Source: Priestia megaterium (lineage in GTDB: Bacteria; Bacillota; Bacilli; Bacillales; Bacillaceae_H). From it: a DNA stretch of 64,000 nt. Location: assembly GCF_023824195.1 (NCBI RefSeq), contig NZ_CP085442.1, positions 4,797,501-4,861,500 on the forward strand, read 5' to 3'. Under the pieces are notes generated by a model that was not told where the DNA came from, made no database searches, and worked only from the letters and a program-made list of their open reading frames with translations. Made by a program: the position numbers and the translations under genes. Positions 25,748 to 34,871 of the stretch are shown here, piece by piece. Numbering within the stretch: position 1 is the first letter of the stretch; the number at the start of each line of letters is the position of its first letter.

Positions 25748-26359
25748 TAATGCAAATTTATTTAATACTTTTGAAAAATCGATTCGATCTCCTATGGTCG
25801 TTGGCTCCGGTTTTTGAAGGTACCGCTTATCTTTTTCTACAAGCTTAAAGATGTTGAGTGTCGTCATCGCATCATCAAGCGCGCAGTGGTGCTTTCCAGT
25901 TCCTTCTTTACCATACTCTTGCACAGCTTTCCAAAGGCCAGTTTGATTTTGATCTCCAAAAAAGCGCTTATACTCCATTGAAAGATCAATTTCTTTACCT
26001 GCAAAAGGAAATGGCACCTTATTTTTTTGACAGCACTGCCTCAATACTTTCATATCCATGTTCCCCCATGTAATAATCGTGCTGTGTTTATACATGCCCA
26101 GTCGCTGTACAAGCTGCTCTAGCGTAATGCCTTCATTTACTTGATTTTGTTCGATATGGAGAAATGATTTACAGCGCTCAGTTAATTTTGTAAAGTGTGT
26201 AGGCTGTACGTAAGAGGAGAAACGATCAATGATTTCTTGATTTTTAACAAACACCAAACCAACTTCAATGATTTCCGGAAAAAAGCCTTTTGGAAAACCC
26301 TTATACTCTGGCATTGTAAATTCAAAATCAATGAATAAATACTGAGAGTTCTTATCCAA
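25745..26359 (-). CDS. kapD: DnaQ-like 3'-5' exonuclease, sporulation inhibitor KapD
   Basis: This 204-residue protein has the DEDDh exonuclease motifs: LFIDFEFTMPE (Exo I), TWGNMDMKVL (Exo II) and HHCALDDAMTT (Exo III). It matches KapD, reported in B. subtilis as an inhibitor of the KinA route into sporulation; the molecular substrate is not established. TTG 26359 behind AAAGGGGTG gives MDKNSQYLFIDFEF, closest to the family start; GTG 26368 is the frame limit. An extended -10 TGCTATAAT lies upstream with a short palindrome next to it. Confidence 0.88.
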   Translation of the reverse strand: MDKNSQYLFIDFEFTMPEYKGFPKGFFPEIIEVGLVFVKNQEIIDRFSSYVQPTHFTKLTERCKSFLHIEQNQVNEGITLEQLVQRLGMYKHSTIITWGNMDMKVLRQCCQKNKVPFPFAGKEIDLSMEYKRFFGDQNQTGLWKAVQEYGKEGTGKHHCALDDAMTTLNIFKLVEKDKRYLQKPEPTTIGDRIDFSKVLNKFAL

Positions 26360-26703
26360 TATTATCACCCCTTTGTAAAATAAACCGCCCTACTATATTA
26401 ATGCTATTATAGCACGATTGAACAATCGGAAGGTCTATTTTCTGTTCTTATTTTTAATATTATGAATATTCTAGTTGCTGAATAAAAAGAATACTTTACT
26501 ACTACTATATTCTAGAGCATGTCTCTATGCGCAGGGTAACTGTCACGAATAGACATAATTTCGCTTATTTTTTTACCTATTTTTTCACTTTTTTATGTAT
26601 CCGCTCTTCCAAATTCTCTTCAAACTCTAACACGAGTGTGTGAGGTGGCTCCTTCTGACTCCAAAAGCATACCTCACACCTTCTAGACTAAGCATTCTTA
26701 TGT
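26360..26703. other. Gene-free stretch between kapD and thioesterase gene
   Basis: About 340 bp without a credible ORF. On the minus strand it holds an extended -10 TGCTATAAT (26406-26414) that should drive kapD, next to a CGATTGAACAATCG palindrome (26415-26428). At 26638-26679 GTGTGAGGT and ACCTCACAC form a 9-bp inverted repeat with a 24-nt loop and no T-run. Confidence 0.5.
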
Positions 26704-27087
26704 TTAAGCTTTAGGCAGAATAGCAAGCGTACATCTGGATATACAGATTAAATTCTCTTCTTCATCTTGAATTTTCACTTCCCAAACCGCTGTTTTTTTT
26801 CCTTTATGTAAAGGAACGCCTATAGCTGTAACTATTCCTTCTTTTTTCCCTTTGATATGATTGGCATTAATTTCTAAACCTACGCAGATTTCTTTTTCGA
26901 GATCTACACTTTTAATGGCACCTAGACTAGCCACAGTTTCAGCTAACGCCACCGATGCTCCTCCGTGTAAAAGCCCGAATGGCTGACGCGTTCGCTCATC
27001 AACAGGCATCGTCGCTTCCACTCTTTGTTCACTCGCACTAATAATCTCAATCCCTAATGCTTCTAACAGCGTATCTTTCGTTTTCAT
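26704..27087 (-). CDS. yuxO: Hotdog-fold thioesterase (YuxO-like, probable DHNA-CoA hydrolase)
   Basis: This 127-residue single hotdog domain has the PaaI-type motif GLLHGGASVALAETVASLGA, with the catalytic Glu, and a central helix after it. The closest recognised relatives are YuxO and E. coli YdiI/MenI, which hydrolyse 1,4-dihydroxy-2-naphthoyl-CoA in menaquinone synthesis; no men genes are nearby, so the substrate is inferred. GGGAGG abuts ATG 27093, so the next ATG 27087 is the better start. It is a single-gene unit. Confidence 0.82.
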   Translation of the reverse strand: MKTKDTLLEALGIEIISASEQRVEATMPVDERTRQPFGLLHGGASVALAETVASLGAIKSVDLEKEICVGLEINANHIKGKKEGIVTAIGVPLHKGKKTAVWEVKIQDEEENLICISRCTLAILPKA

Positions 27088-27193
27088 ATACATACCTCCC
27101 TTTGTATCTAGTATACAATAACGGTTTTGCTACAACATATACGAACCCTCTACATATACATAATAAAAATCCGTTTTCTAGGAGGATTCTTAT

Positions 27194-27562
27194 ATGAAAT
27201 CATTTGCTCCCTTGTCTTACTATTGGCCATCGTACTACATGCCTCACCCTTATACATACAGGGTACCTAACTTACCTGAGGCGGACATTGCGACATTTCA
27301 GCAATCTCTTAAAGTTATTCCCTCTACCATGCAAAGCGCTACTATATTTATTCAAAGAGCTAATACTTCGCCAAATTTAATAAAAAAAATAAAAGCTGCT
27401 GCTCAAGAATCCAAAATGAGTGAAGTAAAAAGACTCATTCTTTCCACTGGTGTTAAGACAAAAATCGAGGTTTTCTATACCCCAGACTATATTAAAATTA
27501 CATTTATCCATCCCGATAACCAATTTGACTGCTGTCACGTTTCGTTAAATATTAGATGGTAA
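27194..27562 (+). CDS. YuzC-like protein, possible inner spore coat component
   Basis: This 122-residue protein opens with an aromatic segment, SYYWPSYYMPHPYTYRVP, then a helical middle and a C-terminal strand region with IEVFYTPDYIKITF. The Tyr/Trp/Pro-rich N-terminus and length resemble B. subtilis YuzC, described as an inner spore coat protein encoded in the same chromosomal area; this is recognition by pattern, not by alignment. TAGGAGG precedes the ATG. No terminator or partner gene is evident. Confidence 0.55.
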   Translation: MKSFAPLSYYWPSYYMPHPYTYRVPNLPEADIATFQQSLKVIPSTMQSATIFIQRANTSPNLIKKIKAAAQESKMSEVKRLILSTGVKTKIEVFYTPDYIKITFIHPDNQFDCCHVSLNIRW

Positions 27563-27671
27563 AATACAAGGAAAAAAGTCTTATTTTCTTCAAAAAAAGA
27601 TGTACATGTTGTTTCGTTTCGAATATTATAATATATGCCATTTTTGTATGTAAAAACAAATTACACGATAA

Positions 27672-27702
27672 TTGTATTTAGGATACAAATATGATATTGT
27701 AT
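27672..27702 (+). promoter_or_regulatory. Repeated TTGTAT/ATACAA half-sites before the HD-domain gene
   Basis: TTGTAT (27672-27677) and ATACAA (27683-27688) form a 6-5-6 palindrome, and a third half-site TTGTAT lies at 27697-27702, about 35 bp before the start codon. Probably an operator; the regulator is unknown. Confidence 0.35.
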
Positions 27703-27735
27703 TTGGAAATATATTTTTTCTTTAGGAGGGATGAC

Positions 27736-28275
27736 ATGATGAGACATGTTACGCTAGTAGAAATTTTCACGCATCCTATCGCTCAAAAATATTTAACTCG
27801 ATCTGGCATTGCGCATGCTGTATCCGTCGCCTATCATGCGTTTCGTCTATCTGTACAGCATAATGTAAACCCCGATTTAGCTACAAAAGCAGCGCTGCTT
27901 CATGATATTGGCCACTACGAATGGTACACAAATGGTCAGTGGGATTATGAGAAGTATCGTCAAAATGATATTCACGCTATTAAAGGTGCTGAACGTGCAC
28001 ATAAATTACTCATTCGTTTAGGTGAGGAACCTCAGGCGGCAAAAGAAATTGCCTTAGCTATTTTACTACACACAGACTCATATTTGCCTGAAGGAACAAT
28101 TCAACAACGCCCTCTTCAAAAAGTAGTCAAACTAGCTGATGAAGCTGATGAAGAGCCAGGCGGCAAACACCATTACCGTGAATTGGAATATAATCTGGCT
28201 GTAAAGAAAATTAAGGAGCTTGATAAGAAAGTGCTTGAACTTCTACATTCCAACCAATTTAAACAGTTAGGCTGA
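27736..28275 (+). CDS. HD-domain phosphohydrolase-like protein
   Basis: This 179-residue HD superfamily protein has an early His at HAVSVAYHAF, the HD doublet in AALLHDIGHYEWY and downstream metal-site residues in LLHTDSY and KLADEADE. Such proteins are metal-dependent phosphohydrolases acting on nucleotides or related compounds; the substrate is unknown. It starts at ATG 27736 right behind TTAGGAGGG; the frame extension to 27691 has no ribosome site. It resembles B. subtilis YueE. A strong terminator follows. Confidence 0.82.
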   Translation: MMRHVTLVEIFTHPIAQKYLTRSGIAHAVSVAYHAFRLSVQHNVNPDLATKAALLHDIGHYEWYTNGQWDYEKYRQNDIHAIKGAERAHKLLIRLGEEPQAAKEIALAILLHTDSYLPEGTIQQRPLQKVVKLADEADEEPGGKHHYRELEYNLAVKKIKELDKKVLELLHSNQFKQLG

Positions 28276-28276
28276 C

Positions 28277-28312
28277 AGGATTAACTCCTTTCATAAGAGT
28301 TAATCCTTTTTG
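28277..28312 (+). terminator. Terminator after HD-domain gene
   Basis: AGGATTAACTC and GAGTTAATCCT form an 11-bp stem followed by TTTTT. Confidence 0.88.
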
Positions 28313-28391
28313 TTATTTCTCCTCATAATTCCCTGCAAATTACTCATACTACTTATTGATTCTCATTTTTAGTTAGTTAGGAGGAAGAAGA

Positions 28392-28583
28392 ATGTCTAAA
28401 AACGCTAGAGGTTACGTGCAAGATTCTTGTACATCATTAAATCAGGCAAAAGCAAGCCTTGAACAAGCTCTTCAAACAGTAGAGAAAGATTCAAATCGTG
28501 AACGTATTGAACAATCTCTTCAGGCTGTAGAGCAAGCATTAGGAGCTTGTGACAGCACTGCTTCTACTCTTTCTCAAGCATGA
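28392..28583 (+). CDS. Small helical protein, unknown
   Basis: This 63-residue acidic protein is probably all alpha-helical. It has two similar helical segments, LNQAKASLEQALQTVEKD and IEQSLQAVEQALGACDS, suggesting an internal duplication, and two cysteines (in DSCTSL and GACDS). There is no signal or membrane helix. TAGGAGGAAG gives a strong ribosome site and a terminator follows, so it is a real monocistronic gene. I do not recognise the family. Confidence 0.7.
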   Translation: MSKNARGYVQDSCTSLNQAKASLEQALQTVEKDSNRERIEQSLQAVEQALGACDSTASTLSQA

Positions 28584-28619
28584 AAAAAAGCAGCCGGTTT
28601 TGATCGGCTTCTTTTTTTC
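28583..28619. terminator. Bidirectional terminator between small helical gene and yuiF
   Basis: AGCCG and CGGCT form the core stem, with flanking A7 and T7 runs that serve both strands. Confidence 0.82.
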
Positions 28620-28635
28620 ATTATAGGCCCTCTAT

Positions 28636-29955
28636 TTACAAGATAACCGAGGCAATCCATCCAAAAATAATAAGTGGAATGTTATAGTGAAGAAAAGTTG
28701 GTACACACGTCTCCCAAATATGATCATGCTGACGATCGACTGCCAACCCAGATGTGGGTCCAAGCGTACTGTCTGAAGCTGGTGAACCAGCGTCTCCAAG
28801 CGCTCCCGCTGTACCAACAATACAAATCGTCGCCATTGGACTCATACCAAGTTCTAAGCAAAGAGGAACAAAAATCGTCGCGATAATTGGAATGGTAGAG
28901 AAAGAAGAACCAATGCCCATTGTCACTAAAAGCCCGATGACAAGCATAAGAAATGCACCAAGCATTTGATTCCCCCCAATAAGAGCAACAGAATCTTTTA
29001 CAAGCGCTTCTACATCTCCGGTTTCTTGAAGAACTTTTGCAAAACCAGAGGCTGACAGCATAACGAATCCAATGAAAGCCATCATTCTCATTCCGTTTGT
29101 TAATACTGGATCTGCTTCACTCCACTTCAAAGCTCCGCTGAAGTAAAGGACAACAATTCCTGCCAGCGCTCCAAAAATCATAGAATCTACTAAGAGCTGC
29201 ACAGTTAGAGCTGCTACAATCGCAACCAAAGCTATAATAATGCCTCTTGTTGTATAACCTGTACTCTCTTCTGCACCTTGATCAATGTCAATGTCTTCAT
29301 ACCGACGTGGTTTGCGGTATGAAATAAAAACAGCAAACAATAAGCCCGCTATCATTCCTAAAGCTGGAAGAGCCATCGCTGCGGTAATATCTCCTTTATC
29401 AATCGTTAGTCCACTTTCTTTGATGTTAGTAAATAAAATGTCATGATAAATCTTACCGAATCCTGCAGGCAAATACATATAAGGTGTAATCAACCCAAAT
29501 GTAATAACGGTTGCGACTAATCGGCGATCGATTTTCAACTGATTAAATACTTTTAATAGGGGTGGAATTAAAAGTGGAATAAATGCAATGTGAACCGGGA
29601 TAACGTTTTGAGAAAAACATGAAATAATAAGGATTATCAATAAGATCAGTACTTTTGACAGTGACTTCTTTTTCGTTTCTCCTTCTTTCCCTACTATTTT
29701 TAACGCTAGCTGAACAACGGCATCAGGCAGTCCCGTTCGAGAAACAGCCATTGCAAATCCTCCAAGCAAAGCATAGCTTAATGCAACAGAGGCACTGTTT
29801 CCAAGACCATCTGTGTATATACTGACTGTATCTGTGAGGCTGATCCCGCCAACAAGTCCTCCAATTAGAGCTCCGACTGCTAAAGAAAAGACAACGTTGA
29901 TACGCAATAAGCTCAAAATCAGCATCACGAGCACAGCTATTAATATTGCATTCAT
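28636..29955 (-). CDS. yuiF: Na+/H+ antiporter or amino acid transporter of the NhaC-like family (YuiF)
   Basis: This 439-residue membrane protein has about 11-12 hydrophobic segments and is organised as two related halves. NVIPVHIAFIPLLIPPLL and GDAGSPASDSTLGPTSGL are conserved in the YuiF group. Annotation in this family is divided between Na+/H+ antiporter and amino-acid transporter, and the sequence alone does not decide. ATG 29955 lies behind a GGAGG site. It is read toward the small helical gene and has its own upstream region with a 16-bp palindrome. Confidence 0.82.
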   Translation of the reverse strand: MNAILIAVLVMLILSLLRINVVFSLAVGALIGGLVGGISLTDTVSIYTDGLGNSASVALSYALLGGFAMAVSRTGLPDAVVQLALKIVGKEGETKKKSLSKVLILLIILIISCFSQNVIPVHIAFIPLLIPPLLKVFNQLKIDRRLVATVITFGLITPYMYLPAGFGKIYHDILFTNIKESGLTIDKGDITAAMALPALGMIAGLLFAVFISYRKPRRYEDIDIDQGAEESTGYTTRGIIIALVAIVAALTVQLLVDSMIFGALAGIVVLYFSGALKWSEADPVLTNGMRMMAFIGFVMLSASGFAKVLQETGDVEALVKDSVALIGGNQMLGAFLMLVIGLLVTMGIGSSFSTIPIIATIFVPLCLELGMSPMATICIVGTAGALGDAGSPASDSTLGPTSGLAVDRQHDHIWETCVPTFLHYNIPLIIFGWIASVIL

Positions 29956-30061
29956 TTTGAAACCTCCATTTTTCTTTTTACTTTATCTCACTAAAACATT
30001 AGAGAGATAAACAACATGTTCATTATATTAGGTATAGAAAAAAAGTCAATCATCTTGCTAA

Positions 30062-30077
30062 TTAAACGTTTGTTTAA
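30062..30077. promoter_or_regulatory. Palindrome upstream of yuiF
   Basis: TTAAACGTTTGTTTAA is a 6-4-6 palindrome in the yuiF upstream region. Its complement shares a 14-mer, TTAAACAAACGTTT, with 63927-63940. TetR-type operators often look like this, but no regulator is identified. Confidence 0.3.
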
Positions 30078-30160
30078 CCTCTCTCCAGCCTTAACATTAT
30101 AAAGATTTTTCTAAATAATCTTTTCTTACTAAAAAGAAAAAACATTATGTAAACATATTA

Positions 30161-30188
30161 AAAAGAAGCATCCTCGATGCTTCTTTTT
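30161..30188 (-). terminator. Terminator of pepA
   Basis: AGAAGCATC and GATGCTTCT form a stem with a short loop; T-rich flanks occur on both strands. Confidence 0.85.
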
Positions 30189-30221
30189 ACGTTTCTTTAT
30201 ATCACTGCTATGTTCTTTTCA

Positions 30222-31715
30222 TTAATTGGCTTCAAATGAACAAACCATTGCAGCTAGTGTTCGCACCATCACGCCTGTTGCACCTGAAGGTCCTAATTCA
30301 TGAGAAGCAGCGGACGTTGCAGTTCCAGCAATATCCAAATGAACCCATGGTGTTTTCTCTGCAAACTCACCAATAAAGGTTCCTGCCATAATTGCGTGCC
30401 CCTCCCGTCCAGGAGAGTTGTTTAAATCTGCTACCTTACTTCCCCGAACACGCTTTTTGTCTCGTTCTGTAATAGGCAGCTCCCAAATCGGTTCGCCTGT
30501 CTCAATGCTTGCTTTCGCTATTTGCTGCAATAAAGCAGAATCATTCGTCATTGCCCCAGTTGTATGTGTACCAAGAGCTACAATTACACCACCCGTTAAT
30601 GTCGCCACGTCTACTAAATAATTTGCTCCATGATGCTTGGCATATGAAATACCATCAGCTAATGCTAAACGCCCTTCAGCATCTGTGTTCAGCACTTCTA
30701 TTGTCTTTCCATTCATTGCTGTAATAACGTCATCTGGTTTAAAAGCACGCGCGCTAATTACATTGTCCGTTGATGGAATGACCGCTACTACGTTTTGATG
30801 AGGTTTTAATTCTCCAATCGCTTCCATTGCACCAAGAACAGATGCAGCTCCACCCATATCTGTTTTCATGCCTACAATCCCGTCTTTAGATTTAATAGAG
30901 TAACCACCTGTGTCAAAGGTAATCCCTTTTCCTACCAACCCAATAACGTCTTCCCATTTTTCTTTGCCTTTATATTTCAGTACGATCATTTTAGGAGGCT
31001 CTGCGGAACCTTGATTGACTGCTAACAGGGCGCCCATTCCTAATGTTTCCATTTCTTCTTTTTCTAAAATTTCATATTCAAAACCGTATGTATGTGCCAT
31101 TTCTACTGCATAATTAGCTAAATCTGTAGCCGTTAGCATATTGCTTGGTAAGTTAACGAGGGTGCGCGCTGAGTTTGTTGCTTTTCCGTACGTATATCCA
31201 ACCAACGCAGATTGTACAACGTCTTTATAACAAGAAAACAGTTCAATTTTCTCAAGCTTCTTGTCAGGTTCATTTGATTTCTTTTTATAGTTTTCAAACT
31301 CATACATAGCAAGCTGTTGAGCTTCTCCTAATAAAGCTGCAGTTTCTGGATCTGACCACGCTCCTGTATCAAATGTAGAAAGGGCGACCGATGCGTTTGA
31401 AATCTTCGCTTCTTTTAACTTTTTAAATAAAAGCCCAAAGCTCTCTTTGAGCCCATTTTTAGTTAGCGCTTGTTTTCGTCCGAGCCCTACAAAATAAAGA
31501 CGTTTTGCTCCTAATTTTCCTAGTGTATGAATCGTTGATATACGTTTTTCTTGTACACGTATATCCCCTTCCTTAATCAAATGAATGAGCTGTCCACCTA
31601 AAGCATCATCAATTTCTTTTAGAAGGCCTTCAAACTGTTGGTTTTGATTAAATAAACCGATTACGAGCGCTTCTGCTTGGCGATCAACACCAAATGTTTC
31701 TACATGCGAAAACAT
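30222..31715 (-). CDS. pepA: Leucyl aminopeptidase, M17 family (PepA/YuiE)
   Basis: This 497-residue cytosolic aminopeptidase removes N-terminal residues, preferably Leu. The catalytic C-terminal domain carries the metal and active-site motifs [35 protein letters not shown] and the typical VATLTGG and GSKVADLNN segments. The N-terminal ~160 residues are the M17 macro-like domain. AAAGGGAGG is well placed before ATG 31715. Metal-dependent hexamers are the family norm. It is a single-gene unit between yuiF and yuiD, as in B. subtilis. Confidence 0.95.
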   Translation of the reverse strand: MFSHVETFGVDRQAEALVIGLFNQNQQFEGLLKEIDDALGGQLIHLIKEGDIRVQEKRISTIHTLGKLGAKRLYFVGLGRKQALTKNGLKESFGLLFKKLKEAKISNASVALSTFDTGAWSDPETAALLGEAQQLAMYEFENYKKKSNEPDKKLEKIELFSCYKDVVQSALVGYTYGKATNSARTLVNLPSNMLTATDLANYAVEMAHTYGFEYEILEKEEMETLGMGALLAVNQGSAEPPKMIVLKYKGKEKWEDVIGLVGKGITFDTGGYSIKSKDGIVGMKTDMGGAASVLGAMEAIGELKPHQNVVAVIPSTDNVISARAFKPDDVITAMNGKTIEVLNTDAEGRLALADGISYAKHHGANYLVDVATLTGGVIVALGTHTTGAMTNDSALLQQIAKASIETGEPIWELPITERDKKRVRGSKVADLNNSPGREGHAIMAGTFIGEFAEKTPWVHLDIAGTATSAASHELGPSGATGVMVRTLAAMVCSFEAN

Positions 31716-31961
31716 AAAATTCCTCCCTTTTACGTATAGATATATTATTTTTATTTATCATCTGCTTTGTTTAATCTATTCAGCAAGTGGAATATATAAC
31801 ATATTCACCACTGTTTTCATCTATATACATATGATAGCAGAAATACAATTTTTAATCACAGTTCAAAAACCTTAGTTTCACACATATACTTACATCTACC
31901 GCTTTTTTTCATCATACGGATTTAGCTTTTCAGACATTTTAAGTTGAGGGAGGACATCTCA

Positions 31962-32438
31962 ATGGAGTTATTCTCAAATTTTCCACTTTGGAGTTCATTA
32001 ATCGCTATTTTCTTTGCTCAATTTATTAAAATTCCCCTTTCTTTTGTAGCTACTAAAAAAATAGACGGCAGCTTATTTTTTAGTACGGGGGGCATGCCAA
32101 GCTCTCACTCCGCCGCTGTAACTTCCTTAGCAACTGCCATTGGGCTAGCAGAAGGTCTTAAATCCCCTATTTTTGCTCTCTCCGCTATTTTTGCCATCAT
32201 TGTCATGTTCGATGCTAAAGGAGTAAGAAGACACGCAGGAGAGCAAGCAACGGTTTTAAATCGTTTGGTTGAAGACTTTCAGCGCGCAGTAAAAGAGGCA
32301 AAGTTGTGGACGACCAATGAAGAGGACGAAAAACAAGTGAAGCTAAAAGAGCTGCTTGGGCATAAACCCATTGAAGTTTTCTTTGGAGCCTTAACAGGAA
32401 TAGCAGTTGCTTTTGTGATGTATTATGTATGGCCATAA
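31962..32438 (+). CDS. yuiD: Divergent PAP2 family membrane protein (YuiD)
   Basis: This 158-residue membrane protein has four hydrophobic segments. The motif GGMPSSHSAAVTSLATAIG corresponds to the SxxH motif of the PAP2 phosphatase family, and FDAKGVRRHAGEQA carries the later RxxxH-like element. It may be a lipid phosphatase or an inactive relative. ATG 31962 follows GAGGGAGGA; the open frame to 31944 is not needed. The length equals B. subtilis YuiD. Confidence 0.86.
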   Translation: MELFSNFPLWSSLIAIFFAQFIKIPLSFVATKKIDGSLFFSTGGMPSSHSAAVTSLATAIGLAEGLKSPIFALSAIFAIIVMFDAKGVRRHAGEQATVLNRLVEDFQRAVKEAKLWTTNEEDEKQVKLKELLGHKPIEVFFGALTGIAVAFVMYYVWP

Positions 32439-32448
32439 AACATAAGAA

Positions 32449-32476
32449 AACACATGAAGAATTCTTCATGTGTTTC
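32449..32476. terminator. Bidirectional terminator between yuiD and yuiC
   Basis: AAACACATGAAGAA and TTCTTCATGTGTTT form a perfect 14-bp palindrome without a loop. Confidence 0.8.
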
Positions 32477-32480
32477 TCGT

Positions 32481-33128
32481 TTATTTCACCTGCTGACGAA
32501 AAACTTGCATCGATTTCTTTTCGTTCAGCATTGTTAACTCTTCTTCAGTTAAACGGCCGTCTCCTGATTTCACTACATAGACGTTTAATTCTTTCTTACC
32601 CCATATGTTATACACATCAGAAACAGTTTCAAAGTATAAATCAAGATGATTGCCTTTAATAGCCCCACCTTTATCTGCTACCACTCCGTAGCCATAGCCC
32701 GGAATAAACAAGATCGTGCCGATTGGAAATATGGTTAAATCAGCAGCGATAGTTGAATATAAGTCACGTTTTACTTTAACGCCCGAATATGTAATACCAT
32801 ACCCTGGATGATTGGGATTTTTCCCAGTTGATTCGTAACCAGCTGTGTAACCCGTAGCCAATACATTCTTAGTTGGATAACGCGACCAATCAAATGCTTC
32901 TTCAATCGTCAGACGCTCTTTCTCATTGCTAGCTGCTTCAGCTCTTAGTGGTTTTAGAAATGATGGTAAGAGCCTTTCATTCATTAGAGGATGCCCTATA
33001 CGGTTTATAAAAGGCATAGATTTGATGACTGTGATTATTGGGACGCCAGTAATTGCTTCATATGTCGTAAACAGCGCTCCAACCAGTAATAGGCACATAA
33101 TGAATCGCTTTGCTATTTTTCCAATCAT
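32481..33128 (-). CDS. yuiC: 3D domain protein YuiC (cell-wall hydrolase-like)
   Basis: This 215-residue exported protein has an N-terminal membrane/signal helix, [18 protein letters not shown]. Its C-terminal 3D domain contains [17 protein letters not shown] and [18 protein letters not shown], whose three Asp residues define the domain. 3D domains act as lytic transglycosylases on peptidoglycan; B. subtilis YuiC is a stationary-phase survival muralytic enzyme of this type. The frame opens at 33173, but ATG 33128 gives the size of the B. subtilis protein (about 218); its ribosome site is not ideal, so the start is uncertain. Confidence 0.87.
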   Translation of the reverse strand: MIGKIAKRFIMCLLLVGALFTTYEAITGVPIITVIKSMPFINRIGHPLMNERLLPSFLKPLRAEAASNEKERLTIEEAFDWSRYPTKNVLATGYTAGYESTGKNPNHPGYGITYSGVKVKRDLYSTIAADLTIFPIGTILFIPGYGYGVVADKGGAIKGNHLDLYFETVSDVYNIWGKKELNVYVVKSGDGRLTEEELTMLNEKKSMQVFRQQVK

Positions 33129-33209
33129 TGTGATTTCCACAACTCCTCTCACGAATCTATTTGTTTCCAACATAAAAACAAATTATTCGTTTGCGAGAAG
33201 AATTTACAT

Positions 33210-33533
33210 TTAAAACATTTGGTATCCTCTTGTTCGTAAAGATTTAATGGTAAGCCCTGAAGCTAGTGCACCTATAAACCCAGCCATTAAAATCGCAATG
33301 TCAGCTGTAGCTAAAGAGAGCAATTTTGCCCCTAGCTGCTGAAAGGATTGAGCGGGATGTTGAATGTAATCAACTGCCCGTACATCATCAATAATAAAAA
33401 TAAAAATCACGGGATAAATAATGGCCATAATCCAAGACATGCGAAGCAGCATATTCAATAAGAAACCGATTCCAAAAAACAAAACAAAAAACAACAAGAT
33501 GGAGATAATTAGTACAGGCACACTCATTTCCAT
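33210..33533 (-). CDS. yuiB: YuiB family membrane protein
   Basis: This 107-residue protein has three hydrophobic segments: IISILLFFVLFFGIGFLLN, IMAIIYPVIFIFII and a C-terminal AILMAGFIGALASG. It corresponds to YuiB, a small Bacillus membrane protein of unknown function. GGAGG lies 9 bp before ATG 33533. The very short yuiA gene that lies next to it in B. subtilis is not visible here. Confidence 0.75.
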   Translation of the reverse strand: MEMSVPVLIISILLFFVLFFGIGFLLNMLLRMSWIMAIIYPVIFIFIIDDVRAVDYIQHPAQSFQQLGAKLLSLATADIAILMAGFIGALASGLTIKSLRTRGYQMF

Positions 33534-33617
33534 TGCTTTTCGCCTCCGTTACTCTTTATACTCTCAGTTTACTTAAGAGTAATCAAGGCGTCAATCACAG
33601 AAAAGTAAGTTAATACC

Positions 33618-33653
33618 AAAAAAAGCAAAAGGTTTAAAGACCTTTTGCTTTTT
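33618..33653 (-). terminator. Terminator of yumB
   Basis: AAAGCAAAAGGT and ACCTTTTGCTTT pair around TTAAAG, with T-runs on both strands. Confidence 0.88.
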
Positions 33654-33656
33654 GTT

Positions 33657-34871
33657 TTAAAAGAAATTAAATTTTCCCTTTTTCAATACAAGACCTGCTC
33701 CGCCTTGAAGGAAAAGCGAGCGATTATCAACAACTTTTTTCATAAAAGATGCGCTTGAACCAAATAGTTTCCGACCGTATACAACGCCAATTGCGTCATC
33801 ATGCCCTAATGAACATACCGTTCCTTTAATATCTGGTTTGAACTCGCTTAATTCTTTTTGACCTTTCATCAAACGGCTAATATTTTCAGCGCAGGTACCG
33901 CCTTGCTGCATAGCGATTTGAGCTGTTGGCGGATAAGGACGTTCTGTTTCCGGGTTAATCATTAGTGAACAATCTCCAATAACAAACACATCTTCATGTC
34001 CTGGTGCCAGCAAGCTATTGCTTACTTTTACACGTCCGCGCATGTTCTCAAATCCAGCTTTTTCAATTACATGACTGCCTCGAACTCCTGCAGCCCATAC
34101 AACTGTTGCTGATTTGATTTCTTCCACTTGGTCATCTTTTGATACAATAATTCCTTCTTCTGTACACTCTTTAATCGCTGTTCCGATCTTGAACTCGATT
34201 CCTTTTCGTTCTAGTTGTGTTACCGCATATTCTACAAGTTCTGGATCAAAGCCTGGTAAAGCTGTAGGCGCTGCTTCTACACAAATAACGCGTACTTTTT
34301 CACGCGGAATATCAAACTCTTTGCAAAGCTGAGGGACTCGGTTCGCTAATTCTCCCACAAATTCAATGCCGGTAAAGCCAGCACCCCCAACAATAATTGT
34401 CAGAAGTTCGTCTCTTTTTTCCGCTTCATTGTTGTACGTCGCAAACACATAATCAATATGCTCACGAATTTGACGTGCTGCATTAATGCTCGTAATGGTA
34501 AATGCATGTTCTTTTAAACCTTTAATTCCGAAAGTTTCTGCTTCATATCCTAAAGCAACAACTAAATAATCGTACGTTAGCTCACTGTTTTCAAGAAGAA
34601 CACGCTTTTCATCTAACTTAATATCTACGACCGTGTCTTTAATAAATGTAACCTTATTTGTGTTAATTAAATTTTTAACAGGAACACGAGAGCGATCTTG
34701 ATGAATTGTACCTGCTGATACTTCATGAAGCCATGTCGTTTCGTAGTGGTAATCGTTTTTATTTACCAAAACAATTTCCGCATCGCTAGCCCCCAGTTTC
34801 TTTTGTAAATTAACAATTGTCATAATGCCGCCATACCCGGCACCCAAAATGACGATTTTAGGCTTTTTCAT
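33657..34871 (-). CDS. yumB: NADH dehydrogenase-like FAD protein (YumB)
   Basis: This 404-residue type II NADH dehydrogenase family protein has the N-terminal FAD motif [12 protein letters not shown], the second Rossmann motif [17 protein letters not shown] for NAD(P)H and the late FAD-contact segment [10 protein letters not shown]. It would pass electrons from NADH to menaquinone at the membrane without pumping. Bacilli carry several such proteins (Ndh, YumB, YutJ); the exact physiological donor is not known. The frame opens at GTG 34886; ATG 34871, giving [15 protein letters not shown], is preferred although its ribosome site is distant. Confidence 0.9.
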   Translation of the reverse strand: MKKPKIVILGAGYGGIMTIVNLQKKLGASDAEIVLVNKNDYHYETTWLHEVSAGTIHQDRSRVPVKNLINTNKVTFIKDTVVDIKLDEKRVLLENSELTYDYLVVALGYEAETFGIKGLKEHAFTITSINAARQIREHIDYVFATYNNEAEKRDELLTIIVGGAGFTGIEFVGELANRVPQLCKEFDIPREKVRVICVEAAPTALPGFDPELVEYAVTQLERKGIEFKIGTAIKECTEEGIIVSKDDQVEEIKSATVVWAAGVRGSHVIEKAGFENMRGRVKVSNSLLAPGHEDVFVIGDCSLMINPETERPYPPTAQIAMQQGGTCAENISRLMKGQKELSEFKPDIKGTVCSLGHDDAIGVVYGRKLFGSSASFMKKVVDNRSLFLQGGAGLVLKKGKFNFF

